From Myxococcales bacterium (GTDB taxonomy: Bacteria; Myxococcota_A; Polyangia; Haliangiales; Haliangiaceae), in assembly GCA_016717005.1 (NCBI GenBank), contig JADJUF010000039.1, forward strand, positions 992,001 through 1,056,000: a DNA stretch of 64,000 nucleotides, given 5' to 3'. This document shows, in pieces, positions 56,734 through 64,000 of the stretch (its first letter is position 1; each line of letters starts with the position of its first letter). Below the pieces are notes generated by a model that made no database searches, had not been told where the DNA came from, and worked only from the letters and a program-made list of their open reading frames with translations. A program made the translations under genes and the position numbers.

Positions 56734-58149
56734 ATGCCCGCGCTTGATCATGCGCTGATCGATGGGGATGCCGAGCGGGTGGTGCGACGCCTGACCAAGG
56801 GGGGCTTCACGGCGTACCTGGTCGGCGGCTGCGTCCGCGATCTCCTCCTCGGCCGCCAGCCCAAGGACTTCGACGTCGCCACCAGCGCGACGCCCAACGA
56901 GATCCGGGCCCTGTTCCGCAACTGCCGGATCATCGGCCGCCGCTTTCGCCTCGCCCACGTGTTCTTCGGCCAGAAGATCATCGAGACCGCGACGTTCCGC
57001 GCCAACCCGCGGGACGACGAGGACGGCGACGAGGGCGACCTGCTGATCCGGCGCGACAACGTGTTCGGGTCCGAGACCGAGGACGCGCGCCGGCGCGACT
57101 TCACGATCAACGGCCTGTTCTACGACTTCGAGCGCGAGGACGTGATCGATCACGTCGTCGGCCTGCCCGACCTCGAGGCCCGGCTGGTCCGCACCATCGG
57201 CGACCCCGACGTGCGCTTCCGCGAGGATCCGGTCCGGATGCTGCGCGCGATCAAGTTCGCCGCCCGCTGCGACCTGACGATCGAGCCGGCGACCTACGCG
57301 GCGCTGCTGCGCCAGCGCGAGGAGATCCGCAAGAGCGCCCCGCCCCGGGTGGTCGAGGAGATCTACCGGCTCCTGCGCGGCGCCGCCGCCCGGCGCTCGC
57401 TCGAGCTGGCGCTGTCGACCGGCTTCGTCGACGTGCTGTCGCCGTTCCTGGCGGCGCTGTACGACCCGGGCGACGCCGACGACGCCGAGGGCCCCGACGA
57501 CGGCGCCGACGATGAGGTCGAGCTCGACGACGAGGAGCGGGCCTGGCGCCGCGTGTGGCTCGACGACGTGCGGCCGCTGCCGGCCCGCCGCCCGCCCCTG
57601 CGGCTGCCGTTCCTCACCGACCCCGCCGAGCTGGCGCGTCGGCGCACGCTGGCGTGGGCGACGCTGGGCCACCTCGACGAGCTCGTCCGCCGCGGCGGCG
57701 AGCCGGCCAACGCCCTGCTCATGGCGGCGCTGATCGCGCCGTTCGTCGCCGACACCATCACCTCGCCGACCATCCGCCCGGGCGACGCCCACCAGGCGGT
57801 GATCGCGGTGTCGCAGCCGCTGCTCGACCAGCTCTCGGTCGCGCGCCGGGACGCCGAGCGCATCCGCTACGCCCTGTTCGGCCTGCGCCGGGTCGCCGCG
57901 GCCCGGGCCAAGAACCAGCCGGTCGAGGGCGGCGGCGGCGGGCGCGAGTCCCTCGAGGACGCGGTCGTGCTCGACGAGCTGCTGACGCTGGCCCGCGGGG
58001 GCGAGGCGGTCGAGCTGGTCGCGCCGGTCGGTGACGACGACGCCGAGGGCGACGACGACGACCCCGCCCGCAAGCGCCGACGTCGGCGTCGAGGCGGTCG
58101 GCGGCGCCGGCCCGAGGACGACGCCGCCGCCACCGCGCCCGCGTCGTGA
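56734..58149 (+). CDS. pcnB: Poly(A) polymerase/CCA-adding-type nucleotidyltransferase
   Basis: 471 residues. Adds 3' nucleotides to RNA; the class II Pol-beta-like head has TAYLVGGCVRDLLLGRQPKDFDVATSATP (GG, RD and catalytic Asp-x-Asp), then RRRDFTINGLFYD and RFREDPVRMLRAIKFAARC. EEIYRLLRGAAARRSLELALSTGFVDVL fits PcnB-type poly(A) polymerases better than CCA enzymes. An acidic insert (DPGDADDAEGPDDGADDEVELDDEE) and an Arg-rich C-terminus (RKRRRRRRGGRRRR) add charge, the latter likely RNA binding. ATG 56734 begins just before the conserved head; a longer reading would cross the terminator. GTGA overlap with the next gene. Confidence 0.88.
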   Translation: MPALDHALIDGDAERVVRRLTKGGFTAYLVGGCVRDLLLGRQPKDFDVATSATPNEIRALFRNCRIIGRRFRLAHVFFGQKIIETATFRANPRDDEDGDEGDLLIRRDNVFGSETEDARRRDFTINGLFYDFEREDVIDHVVGLPDLEARLVRTIGDPDVRFREDPVRMLRAIKFAARCDLTIEPATYAALLRQREEIRKSAPPRVVEEIYRLLRGAAARRSLELALSTGFVDVLSPFLAALYDPGDADDAEGPDDGADDEVELDDEERAWRRVWLDDVRPLPARRPPLRLPFLTDPAELARRRTLAWATLGHLDELVRRGGEPANALLMAALIAPFVADTITSPTIRPGDAHQAVIAVSQPLLDQLSVARRDAERIRYALFGLRRVAAARAKNQPVEGGGGGRESLEDAVVLDELLTLARGGEAVELVAPVGDDDAEGDDDDPARKRRRRRRGGRRRRPEDDAAATAPAS

Positions 58150-59033
58150 CCCGCCCGCCCCGACCCGGCACCCGCCGCGGCGCCAGTGGCCCGCGCCCCG
58201 AGCCGGACCGCGCCCTGGCCGTCGCGCTGGGCGCCCGCGAGCACTACCGCGACGCCGCGCTCTACGACTACGAGTACCGGCGCCGGCGCGACGACGTAGC
58301 GTTCTACGTCGAGCTGGCCGGGCGCGTCGCTGGCCCCGGCGGCCGGGTGCTCGAGCTCGGCTGCGGCACCGGCCGCATCACCGCGGCCCTGGCCCGGGCC
58401 GGCTTCGAGGTGGTCGCGCTCGACGCCGAGCCGGCGATGCTCGCCGGCCTGGCCGCGCGCATGGCGCGGCTGCCGCGCTCGGTCGCGGCCCGGATCACCC
58501 CGGTCACCGGCGACCTGCGCGACTTCGCGCTCCAGCGGCGCTTCCCGCTGATCCTGGCGGGCTTCAACGTCCTCGAGCACCTGTACACCCGGGTCGAGCT
58601 CGAGGCGTGCCTGGGGCGCGTCCGCGCGCACCTGGCGGTCGACGGCGCGTTCGCGTTCGACGTGCAGCTGCCGGATCCGGGCTGGCTGGCGCGCGATCCG
58701 GTCCGACGCTGGGCGCGCACCCGGTTCCGCCACCCGGTGACCGGCGTCCCGACCTGGTACACGACCAACCACGACTACGACCCGGTGAGCCAGATCGCCA
58801 TCATCCGGATCTACTACCAGCCGTGCGCGGGCGGCCCCGAGGACGTCGTGCTGCTGTCGCAGCGCAAGTACTTCCCGGCCGAGCTCGAGGCGCTGATCGC
58901 CCACGCCGGGCTGCGCGTCGCCGAGCGCTACGGCAGCTTCGAGCGCGGCCCCCTCGGGCCCGACTCGGACAGCCAGATCCTCGTCTGCGGCCGCGCCCGC
59001 GCGCGCACGAAGCGCCATCCTCGACGGGCGTGA
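58146..59033 (+). CDS. Class I SAM-dependent methyltransferase
   Basis: 295 residues from GTG 58146. Rossmann methyltransferase: motif I VLELGCGTGRITAALARAGF, acidic residue of motif II in VVALDAEPAMLAGLAARM, then ITPVTGDLRDF and PLILAGFNVLEHLY. The C-terminal half (FAFDVQLPDPGWLARDP, YTTNHDYDPVSQIAIIRIYYQ) forms the substrate lid. A basic Arg/Pro N-terminal 30 residues precede the fold. It overlaps the poly(A) polymerase stop, so an RNA or protein substrate tied to RNA metabolism is conceivable but not shown. Confidence 0.88.
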   Translation: MTRPPRPGTRRGASGPRPEPDRALAVALGAREHYRDAALYDYEYRRRRDDVAFYVELAGRVAGPGGRVLELGCGTGRITAALARAGFEVVALDAEPAMLAGLAARMARLPRSVAARITPVTGDLRDFALQRRFPLILAGFNVLEHLYTRVELEACLGRVRAHLAVDGAFAFDVQLPDPGWLARDPVRRWARTRFRHPVTGVPTWYTTNHDYDPVSQIAIIRIYYQPCAGGPEDVVLLSQRKYFPAELEALIAHAGLRVAERYGSFERGPLGPDSDSQILVCGRARARTKRHPRRA

Positions 59034-59181
59034 CCACGATCCTCGACGGAGACTGCGCGTCCGTTCAGCCGGCGATCGATTCTCGTCGAGAAAACCAGCT
59101 GTTACCGTCGAGGAATCGCGGCGGTCGGACGGGCTCGACGGAGAACCGGCTCGCCCCGACGAGGGCTCGACGGAGATCGTT

Positions 59182-59195
59182 GTCAGACCCCTGAC
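59182..59195. promoter_or_regulatory. Inverted repeat in the H1-like gene promoter
   Basis: GTCAG-ACCC-CTGAC, perfect 5-base arms, just before a TAGGGT -10-like hexamer (59197-59202). A regulator bound here would affect transcription of the H1-like gene. Three copies of CTCGACGGAGA (near 59042, 59134, 59166) lie upstream in the same intergenic region. Confidence 0.4.
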
Positions 59196-59275
59196 GTAGG
59201 GTCCCGGCGCAATCCTTCAGCCCCGGTTCGGGCGAGGGATCACAGAACCAACACCCTATCGGGAGGGACTGACAA

Positions 59276-59677
59276 ATGGCTGGAGCAGAGAAAGTTTTCA
59301 AGGCTGGCATCAAGCGCGACAACGACCTGATGTACTACGTCAAGAACGGCGACATCTGGTCGGTCCCGCGCAAGAAGCCGGGTCAGGCCAAGGGCAAGTC
59401 GAGCGTGCTCGTCAAGGCCGGCGTCGAGATGGACTACAGCAAGTACCTGTACTTCGTCGACGGTGACGGCGACATCGCGCGCAAGGAGCGCCAGGTCGGT
59501 GGCTCGAAGCGGAAGAAGGCGGCGAAGAAGGCGCCGGCGAAGAAGGCGCCCGCCAAGAAGGCGGCGGCCAAGAAGGCGCCCGCCAAGAAGGCGCCCGCCA
59601 AGAAGGCGGCGGCCAAGAAGGCGCCCGCCAAGACGGCGCCCGCCACGAACGCGCCCGCCAAGAAGAAGAAGAAGTGA
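59276..59677 (+). CDS. Histone H1-like Lys/Ala/Pro-repeat DNA-binding protein
   Basis: 133 residues. A small globular N-terminal part (about 1-72: FKAGIKRDNDLMYYVKNGDIWSV, AGVEMDYSKYLYFVDGDGDI) and a tail from about 78 built of KKAPAKKAPAKKAAA repeats ending in KKKKK. The tail binds DNA phosphate non-specifically, as eukaryotic H1 tails do, so a nucleoid-packing role is likely. A strong ribosome site GGGAGGG lies 8 bases before ATG, in contrast to most genes here, which suggests high expression. The two repeats near the end (KTAPATNAPA) are diverging. A perfect hairpin follows the stop. Confidence 0.88.
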   Translation: MAGAEKVFKAGIKRDNDLMYYVKNGDIWSVPRKKPGQAKGKSSVLVKAGVEMDYSKYLYFVDGDGDIARKERQVGGSKRKKAAKKAPAKKAPAKKAAAKKAPAKKAPAKKAAAKKAPAKTAPATNAPAKKKKK

Positions 59678-59683
59678 GTCACG

Positions 59684-59706
59684 CACCAGGCCGCCGTGGC
59701 CTGGTG
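59684..59706 (+). terminator. Hairpin after the H1-like gene
   Basis: CACCAGGCC-GCCGT-GGCCTGGTG: a perfect 9-base stem with a 5-base loop, 6 bases after the stop codon. No T-run follows, so it may be a U-less terminator or an mRNA-stabilising stem. Confidence 0.55.
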
Positions 59707-59921
59707 AACACCAGCCTGGTTCAGGCAGCGCCGCAGTGATGCGGAGCAGGGATGGCGCCGCGGACACCGGCGCCGTCGGTGTTTTCGGCGACGAAACGTC
59801 CCCGTCGCCGCCCGAAGTGCGTGAGAATCGAACCGCCCGCCGGGCCCCGCTCGACAAACCCCAGGGCGCGGCTTGCGCATGTCCAGGGCAGGGCGCTAAC
59901 CTCGCGAGCAAGGAAGGGAAA

Positions 59922-60863
59922 ATGCTCGATCGCACCCGCAGCTTGCGCCTGGTTCTGGTGGCGGTCTCCGGACTCGCCGCGGGGCTGTTCCCGATCATCG
60001 GACCGCTCGCCCCGCGCAGCGCGTGGGCCGGCGACGATGATGACGACGACGACGACGACGACTCCGCCGACAGTGGTGATGATGACAGCGGCGGCGGCGA
60101 CGAAGAGGCCGACGACGAGGAGGAGGTGGACGAGGAGCAGCCGCCCGTCACCGCCGGCGGCCTCTACGTCCTCAAGACCTACCCGCAGGGCGAGATCCAG
60201 CGCCCGCTGACGATGACCAAGGGGCTCATCGAGCTGCGCGGCGGGGTCGGATTCGACGTCGGCAACAAGACCGCGTTCGAGACCGTCGGCGCGGCCGCGG
60301 ACATCCGCTACGGCTTGCAGGACAACGTCGAGCTCCGCGGCGGGTTCAGCGGCGAGAACAACTTCAAGTCGTTCCGCTTCTACGGCGCGTTCGAGGGCTC
60401 GATCGTCTACGACCTGGTCGACTTCCGCATCGGCGCGACCCTCGAACGCAGCGCCGAGACCACGAACGCCGCCGGCGACACCGTGCCCGCGGCGACGACG
60501 TTCTCGATCCCGATCGGCTTCCCGTTCCGGTACGCGCCCAAGGAGCAGGTCGCGGTCACCGCGTTCGAGACCGCGTTCGCGATCCAGTTCGACTCCAAGC
60601 CTGACTTCACGCCCAACGTCGGCATCGTCATCCAGCCGCAGCCGATCGTGGCGCTCTTGCTCAAGGCGTCGCTGGTGGTCGCCGACTTCGACTTCTCGAA
60701 CACCGACGCGGTGGTCGTGCCCGCGACCGCTGCGGTCCAGCTCTCGCCCAACAATCGCCTCGACGCCGGCGCCGAGTTCCGCTTCAACAACATGAAGCCG
60801 CCCGAGGGCGTGAACTTCTACGACAGCCGCAACCTGCTGTTCTTCGTGCGCTACCGGCTCTGA
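59922..60863 (+). CDS. Outer-membrane beta-barrel-like protein with extreme acidic linker
   Basis: 313 residues from ATG 59922, with AGGAAGGGAA directly upstream. Signal peptide about 1-36 ending RSAWA. Residues 37-75 are almost only acidic: ten Asp in a row, then Ser/Gly/Asp/Glu repeats. The rest alternates strands typical of a porin-like barrel: LIELRGGVGFDVGNKTAF, DIRYGLQDNVELRGGFSGE, FEGSIVYDLVDFRIGATLE, and the last strand SRNLLFFVRYRL ending near a hydrophobic residue. The acidic stretch may bind calcium or other cations. Family not recognised. Confidence 0.8.
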   Translation: MLDRTRSLRLVLVAVSGLAAGLFPIIGPLAPRSAWAGDDDDDDDDDDSADSGDDDSGGGDEEADDEEEVDEEQPPVTAGGLYVLKTYPQGEIQRPLTMTKGLIELRGGVGFDVGNKTAFETVGAAADIRYGLQDNVELRGGFSGENNFKSFRFYGAFEGSIVYDLVDFRIGATLERSAETTNAAGDTVPAATTFSIPIGFPFRYAPKEQVAVTAFETAFAIQFDSKPDFTPNVGIVIQPQPIVALLLKASLVVADFDFSNTDAVVVPATAAVQLSPNNRLDAGAEFRFNNMKPPEGVNFYDSRNLLFFVRYRL

Positions 60864-60907
60864 TCGCGCCCGCTCGCACCACCTAGCCCGAGGAGCCCCC
60901 CCGCCCC

Positions 60908-62155
60908 GTGCGAGTCTGTCCGCGCTGCCACACGCGCTTCCCAACCGGGGAGCGGTTCTGCCTGCACGACTCGTCGATGCTGGTCGAGGAGCAGGACCTC
61001 GCGCGCCTCGGCAGCGCGGTCGGCAACTACCGGCTCGACAAGATCCTCGGCCGCGGCGGGATGGGCACGGTCTACAGCGGCGAGCACGTCTACATCAAGA
61101 AGCTCGTGGCGGTGAAGATCCTCCACCCGCAGTTCGCGCGCTACCAGGACGCCGTCAACCGGTTCCTGCGCGAGGCCCGGGCGGCGTCGTCGATCAACCA
61201 CCCCAACATCGTCGACGTCACCGACTTCGGCGTGCTGCCGGACGGCCTGGTCTACTTCGTCATGGAGTACCTCGAGGGCAAGAGCCTCGAGGATCTGATC
61301 GAGCGCGAGGGCGCGGTCGAGCTGCACCGCGCGCTCAACATCGTCAACCAGATGTCGTACGCGCTCGAGGCGGCCCACACGCTCGGCGTGATCCACCGCG
61401 ACCTCAAGCCCGACAACATCATGCTGCTCGAGCGTCCCGGCCGCCGCGACATCGTGCGGATGGCGACCTCGAACAGCAACGACACCGGCTACGTCACCGA
61501 GCGCGAGCGCAGCTACGACTTCGTGAAGATCCTCGACTTCGGCATCGCCAAGATCCTGGCGCCGGACGAGCTCGGCGTCGACACCATCCAGGGCGCCGTG
61601 TTCGGCACGCCCGAGTACATGTCGCCGGAGGCCGCGCGCGGCGACGACGTCGATCTGCGCACCGACATCTACGCGGTCGGCGTGATGCTGTTCGACATGC
61701 TGTGCGGCCGGCCGCCGTTCGAGGCCGAGGCCGGCAACGAGGTGCTGCAGAAGCACATCCACGCGCCGGTGCCGTCGCCGCGCGAGTTCGCGCCCCACCG
61801 CGAGATCACCGACGGCGCCGAGCGGGTCATCCTGAAGTCGATGGCCAAGGATCCCGACCGGCGCTACCAGAACATGGCCGAGCTGCGGGTCGACCTGGCC
61901 AACGCCTACGGCACGGTCTCGTACCGCCGCAACATGCCGGGCGAGGGCCCGCGCGGCCCCGACGCGCGCAAGAAGCGCCTGACCGAAGAGATCGACGACT
62001 GGTTGAAGAGCGACAAGTCGTCGATGTCGGTCGAGGAGGCCCGGGTCATGGCCCTGGTCGACCAGGCCGACCGCGCCTTCAACCCGCCGCCGCTGTCGCC
62101 TGGCGACGCCGAGCGCCTGGCCAAGGCCCTCGACGACGCGCTCGACGACGACTGA
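60908..62155 (+). CDS. Eukaryotic-type Ser/Thr protein kinase with N-terminal zinc ribbon
   Basis: 415 residues from GTG 60908. Zinc-ribbon-like Cys4, Cys7, Cys18, His20 (VCPRCHTRFPTGERFCLHD). Kinase domain about 38-330: ILGRGGMGTVYSGEH (Gly loop), AVKIL (Lys), VIHRDLKPDNIMLL (catalytic Asp), KILDFGIAKIL (DFG), FGTPEYMSPEAARGDDVDLRTDIYAVG. All catalytic residues are present, so it should be active. There is an insert of about 25 residues (ERPGRRDIVRMATSNSNDTG) between HRDLKPDN and DFG. No transmembrane helix; cytoplasmic. The C-terminal tail is helical with no sensor domain. Confidence 0.92.
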   Translation: MRVCPRCHTRFPTGERFCLHDSSMLVEEQDLARLGSAVGNYRLDKILGRGGMGTVYSGEHVYIKKLVAVKILHPQFARYQDAVNRFLREARAASSINHPNIVDVTDFGVLPDGLVYFVMEYLEGKSLEDLIEREGAVELHRALNIVNQMSYALEAAHTLGVIHRDLKPDNIMLLERPGRRDIVRMATSNSNDTGYVTERERSYDFVKILDFGIAKILAPDELGVDTIQGAVFGTPEYMSPEAARGDDVDLRTDIYAVGVMLFDMLCGRPPFEAEAGNEVLQKHIHAPVPSPREFAPHREITDGAERVILKSMAKDPDRRYQNMAELRVDLANAYGTVSYRRNMPGEGPRGPDARKKRLTEEIDDWLKSDKSSMSVEEARVMALVDQADRAFNPPPLSPGDAERLAKALDDALDDD

Positions 62156-62164
62156 GCTCGACGG

Positions 62165-62764
62165 TCACGGACCGAGCGGGCCCGGCGGCTCGGCCGGCGG
62201 GCACGTGAGCGACCAGCGCACGAGCCCGAGTGACACCGGCAGCCAGGCGAACGACGCGCCGGGGAGCGCGCCGGCGACGGCGCCGACGCGGACCTCGCGC
62301 ACGGTGACGGCGTAGCCCGCGTAGGAGTTCGCCGACACCCACCCGCAGCCCCCGGGGCCGCCGCGCGCGCGCGCCGCCACCGCGACGTCGACGGCGCCGA
62401 CCAGGGCGATGCCGCTGCCGTCGGACCCGACGTAGCCGGCCGTCCCGGCGCCAGCGGCCCACCGGCCGTCGCTCCAGGTCGGCCCGGTGCTGACGCCGAG
62501 CATCAGGGTCGGCGCCATGCCGACGTGGTAGCCGGCGCCGACCTGCATGCGCAGCGCGGCCGAGCGCCGACGATCGCCGATGTAGCCCGAGCCCTCGACG
62601 GTGGCGGTGGCGCCGGGGTGGCCCGCGGTCAGCGACGGGCCGACCTTGACGTGGACGCCGAGGCCGCACCCCGCGAGCGCGGCCGCGACCACGACGCCGC
62701 GGAGCGCGCGCTCAGCCAGGCGCGACCGGCGCGCGGTCGGGCGAGGGATCACGATCGGGGCCAT
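62165..62764 (-). CDS. Lipoprotein of unknown function
   Basis: 199 residues from MAPIVIPRPTARRSRLAE; basic n-region, hydrophobic ALRGVVVAAALAGC with lipobox at about Cys34. The mature part is Gly-rich and beta-like: VHVKVGPSLTAGHPGATATVEG, MQVGAGYHVGMAPTLMLGVST, GIALVGAVDVAVAARARGG, ending SFAWLPVSLGLVRWSLTCPP. It may be a small barrel at the outer membrane. Family not recognised. Converges on the kinase gene with a 9-base gap and diverges from the lamin-tail gene. Confidence 0.72.
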   Translation of the reverse strand: MAPIVIPRPTARRSRLAERALRGVVVAAALAGCGLGVHVKVGPSLTAGHPGATATVEGSGYIGDRRRSAALRMQVGAGYHVGMAPTLMLGVSTGPTWSDGRWAAGAGTAGYVGSDGSGIALVGAVDVAVAARARGGPGGCGWVSANSYAGYAVTVREVRVGAVAGALPGASFAWLPVSLGLVRWSLTCPPAEPPGPLGP

Positions 62765-62868
62765 CGATCCTGCAGTGATCGATCGGCCGCGTCGGTTCAG
62801 GCAAAACGCCGCACCCGCCCACGCCCACGCGCTCGCGTCGGTCGGACCGACCGGCGTACACTGGGGAG

Positions 62869-64000
62869 ATGGTGCGCGCCCAGCGAGCGGTGATCGGGCT
62901 CGTCGTCGGCGCGCTGGCGTGCGGCGACAACCTGACGACCGAGCCGCCGCCGCCGCCCGGCGCGGGGCTGTGCGCGGCCAAGACCCTGACACCGTGGCTC
63001 CGATCGGAGCTGGGCGTCGGCGGCGCGGTCACCTTCAACGAGGTCATGTACCACCCGGCCGGGGCCGACCGCCGCGAGTGGGTCGAGCTCTACAACCCGC
63101 TGGCGATCGACGTCGATCTGACTGGCTTCCGGATCGACGGCGCGATCCGGCACGCGTTCGCGCCCGGCACGCGCATCGGGCCGCGCGGCCTCGTCGTGGT
63201 CGCGTCGAGCGCGGGCGTGCCTGGCGCGGTCGGCGTGTTCACCGGGGCGCTGCCCGACGACGGCGGCGCGCTCGAGCTGTGGAACAACTCCGGCCGCTTG
63301 CTCGACGCGGTCCGCTACGGCGATGTCGGGCCGTGGCCGGTGATCCCCGACGGCTCCGGCGCGTCGCTGGCCAAGCGCGTCGCCGAGTCCGCCAGCGAGC
63401 CGCCCGAGGCCTGGACCGCGAGCCCGCGGGTCGGCGGCACGCCCGGCGCCGGCAACTTCCCGGCGGCCGAGGCCGCGCAGACCGTCCAGACGCTGGTGCC
63501 GCTCGGCGCGCGCTGGCGCTATCAGGCCGCGGGCGCCGCGCCGGCGGGCTGGGCCGGCCCGAGCTTCGACGACACCAGCTGGCCCGAGGCGCCGGCGGCG
63601 TTCTTCGCCAGCGATCAACCCGGCGCCGCGGTGACCGTCACCGCGACCTTCACCGCCGACAACTTCGTCGCGCTCTACGCGGGTCGGGCCGACGGCACCG
63701 ACCTCCGGCTGATCGGCCGCGACGCGCTCGGCGACTGGACCTCGCCCGAGCGCTGGACGTTCGCGGTCGCGCCGGACGAGCACCTGTTCGTCGCGGCGTG
63801 GGAGGCGCCGGGCAACGACGGCGGCCCGCAGATGGTCATCGGCCAGGTCGCGCTGTCCGACGGCACCGTGGTGGCGGCGACCGACGCCGCGACCTTCGCG
63901 TGGGCCCTGGGCCCCGGCGGCGCCGCGCCCGGCGGCGCGCTCACCGAACCGGCGCCGTCCGCCGCGGCGATCCAGGCCGTCATCGCGGGCGCGACCTGGG
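62869..64000 (+). CDS. Lamin-tail-domain lipoprotein (3' end outside window)
   Basis: The frame is open to the right edge (377 codons seen). ATG 62869 gives the signal MVRAQRAVIGLVVGALAC with lipobox Cys18; TACACT (62857-62862) lies 6 bases upstream. A lamin-tail (LTD) domain spans about 45-150: AVTFNEVMYHPAGADRREWVELYNP, VDLTGFRIDG, FAPGTRIGPRGLVVVASS, and GGALELWNNSGRLLDAVRYGD. Afterwards comes a beta-sandwich (LVPLGARWRYQAAG, SFDDTSWPEAPAAFFASD). Secreted LTD proteins often continue into CotH kinase or nuclease domains; what follows here cannot be seen. Confidence 0.85.
   Translation, partial: MVRAQRAVIGLVVGALACGDNLTTEPPPPPGAGLCAAKTLTPWLRSELGVGGAVTFNEVMYHPAGADRREWVELYNPLAIDVDLTGFRIDGAIRHAFAPGTRIGPRGLVVVASSAGVPGAVGVFTGALPDDGGALELWNNSGRLLDAVRYGDVGPWPVIPDGSGASLAKRVAESASEPPEAWTASPRVGGTPGAGNFPAAEAAQTVQTLVPLGARWRYQAAGAAPAGWAGPSFDDTSWPEAPAAFFASDQPGAAVTVTATFTADNFVALYAGRADGTDLRLIGRDALGDWTSPERWTFAVAPDEHLFVAAWEAPGNDGGPQMVIGQVALSDGTVVAATDAATFAWALGPGGAAPGGALTEPAPSAAAIQAVIAGATW

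Noticed and set aside
59182..59195. GTCAG-N4-CTGAC as another FNR/DNR site
   Set aside because: The arms are in reverse order (GTCAG first); FNR-type sites need TTGA on the left and TCAA on the right.
59520..59670. Tandem DNA repeats in the H1-like gene as a mobile or satellite element
   Set aside because: They encode in-frame KKAPA units with ordinary codon use, the normal tail of this protein type.

Overview
The window is a very GC-rich (roughly 70% or more by eye), densely packed bacterial chromosome segment. It most resembles a myxobacterium (Myxococcota), probably of the Haliangiales/Kofleriaceae type. The signs are many lipoproteins whose Cys is followed by Asp/Ala-rich linkers, a secreted protease with Cys-rich repeats and a MYXO-CTERM-like tail, a eukaryotic-type Ser/Thr kinase, a histone H1-like PAKKA protein, a hybrid histidine kinase and many GTG starts. 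I see no tRNA, rRNA, insertion sequence, phage or CRISPR array. Many genes overlap by ATGA or GTGA. Many first genes have a NANNNT -10-like hexamer only 6-8 nt before the start codon, which suggests frequent leaderless transcription.

0-16.8 kb is mostly housekeeping and cell-surface genes: the end of an acyl-CoA dehydrogenase, a GNAT acetyltransferase, an alpha/beta hydrolase, a LamG lipoprotein followed by an MMACHC (CblC)-like protein, the large helicase Lhr with a split gamma-carboxylase/HTTM-like pair and endonuclease III, a molybdopterin oxidoreductase, a DUF4091-like lipoprotein and an EI24-like membrane protein.

16.8-35.7 kb is the most unusual part. Five palindromes of the FNR/DNR/CRP half-site type (TTGAY-N4-RTCAA, two of them with one mismatch) lie between its genes, and I found none elsewhere in the window. 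They sit next to an unrecognised large protein, a DGC-domain zinc protein, two divergent operons starting at 22.4-22.5 kb, a DUF1415-Rieske fusion and a nitronate monooxygenase. The rightward operon (22.5-31.1 kb) is almost entirely exported: a tetraheme cytochrome resembling HzsA-like proteins with three CX4CH sites, a small CX4CH lipoprotein, a DUF4266-DUF3570 pair, a lipoprotein, a beta-propeller/di-heme MauG-like protein and a propeller lipoprotein. A hemerythrin gene follows. My reading is an uncharacterised periplasmic electron-transfer system induced by low oxygen or nitrogen oxides. This is inference. SelO lies inside the region, and the gene convergent to it has no stop codon.

36.8-38.5 kb is a TetR regulator and a short-chain dehydrogenase that share the operator GGAATGAAYATTCATTC. 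38.5-44.1 kb has a hybrid sensor kinase and a three-gene operon: a Xaa-Pro peptidase, a triple-FKBP lipoprotein and a sugar-kinase-like phosphotransferase. 44.1-52.4 kb is mainly secreted proteins plus a second TetR gene with a duplicated promoter. 52.5-59.0 kb has an HTH-EIIA fusion, PrsW plus a membrane-anchored trypsin-like protease, an AT-rich island ending in a textbook terminator, a poly(A) polymerase/tRNA nucleotidyltransferase and a methyltransferase. 59.2-64.0 kb has the H1-like protein, an acidic outer-membrane-like protein, a zinc-ribbon Ser/Thr kinase, a lipoprotein and a truncated lamin-tail-domain lipoprotein.
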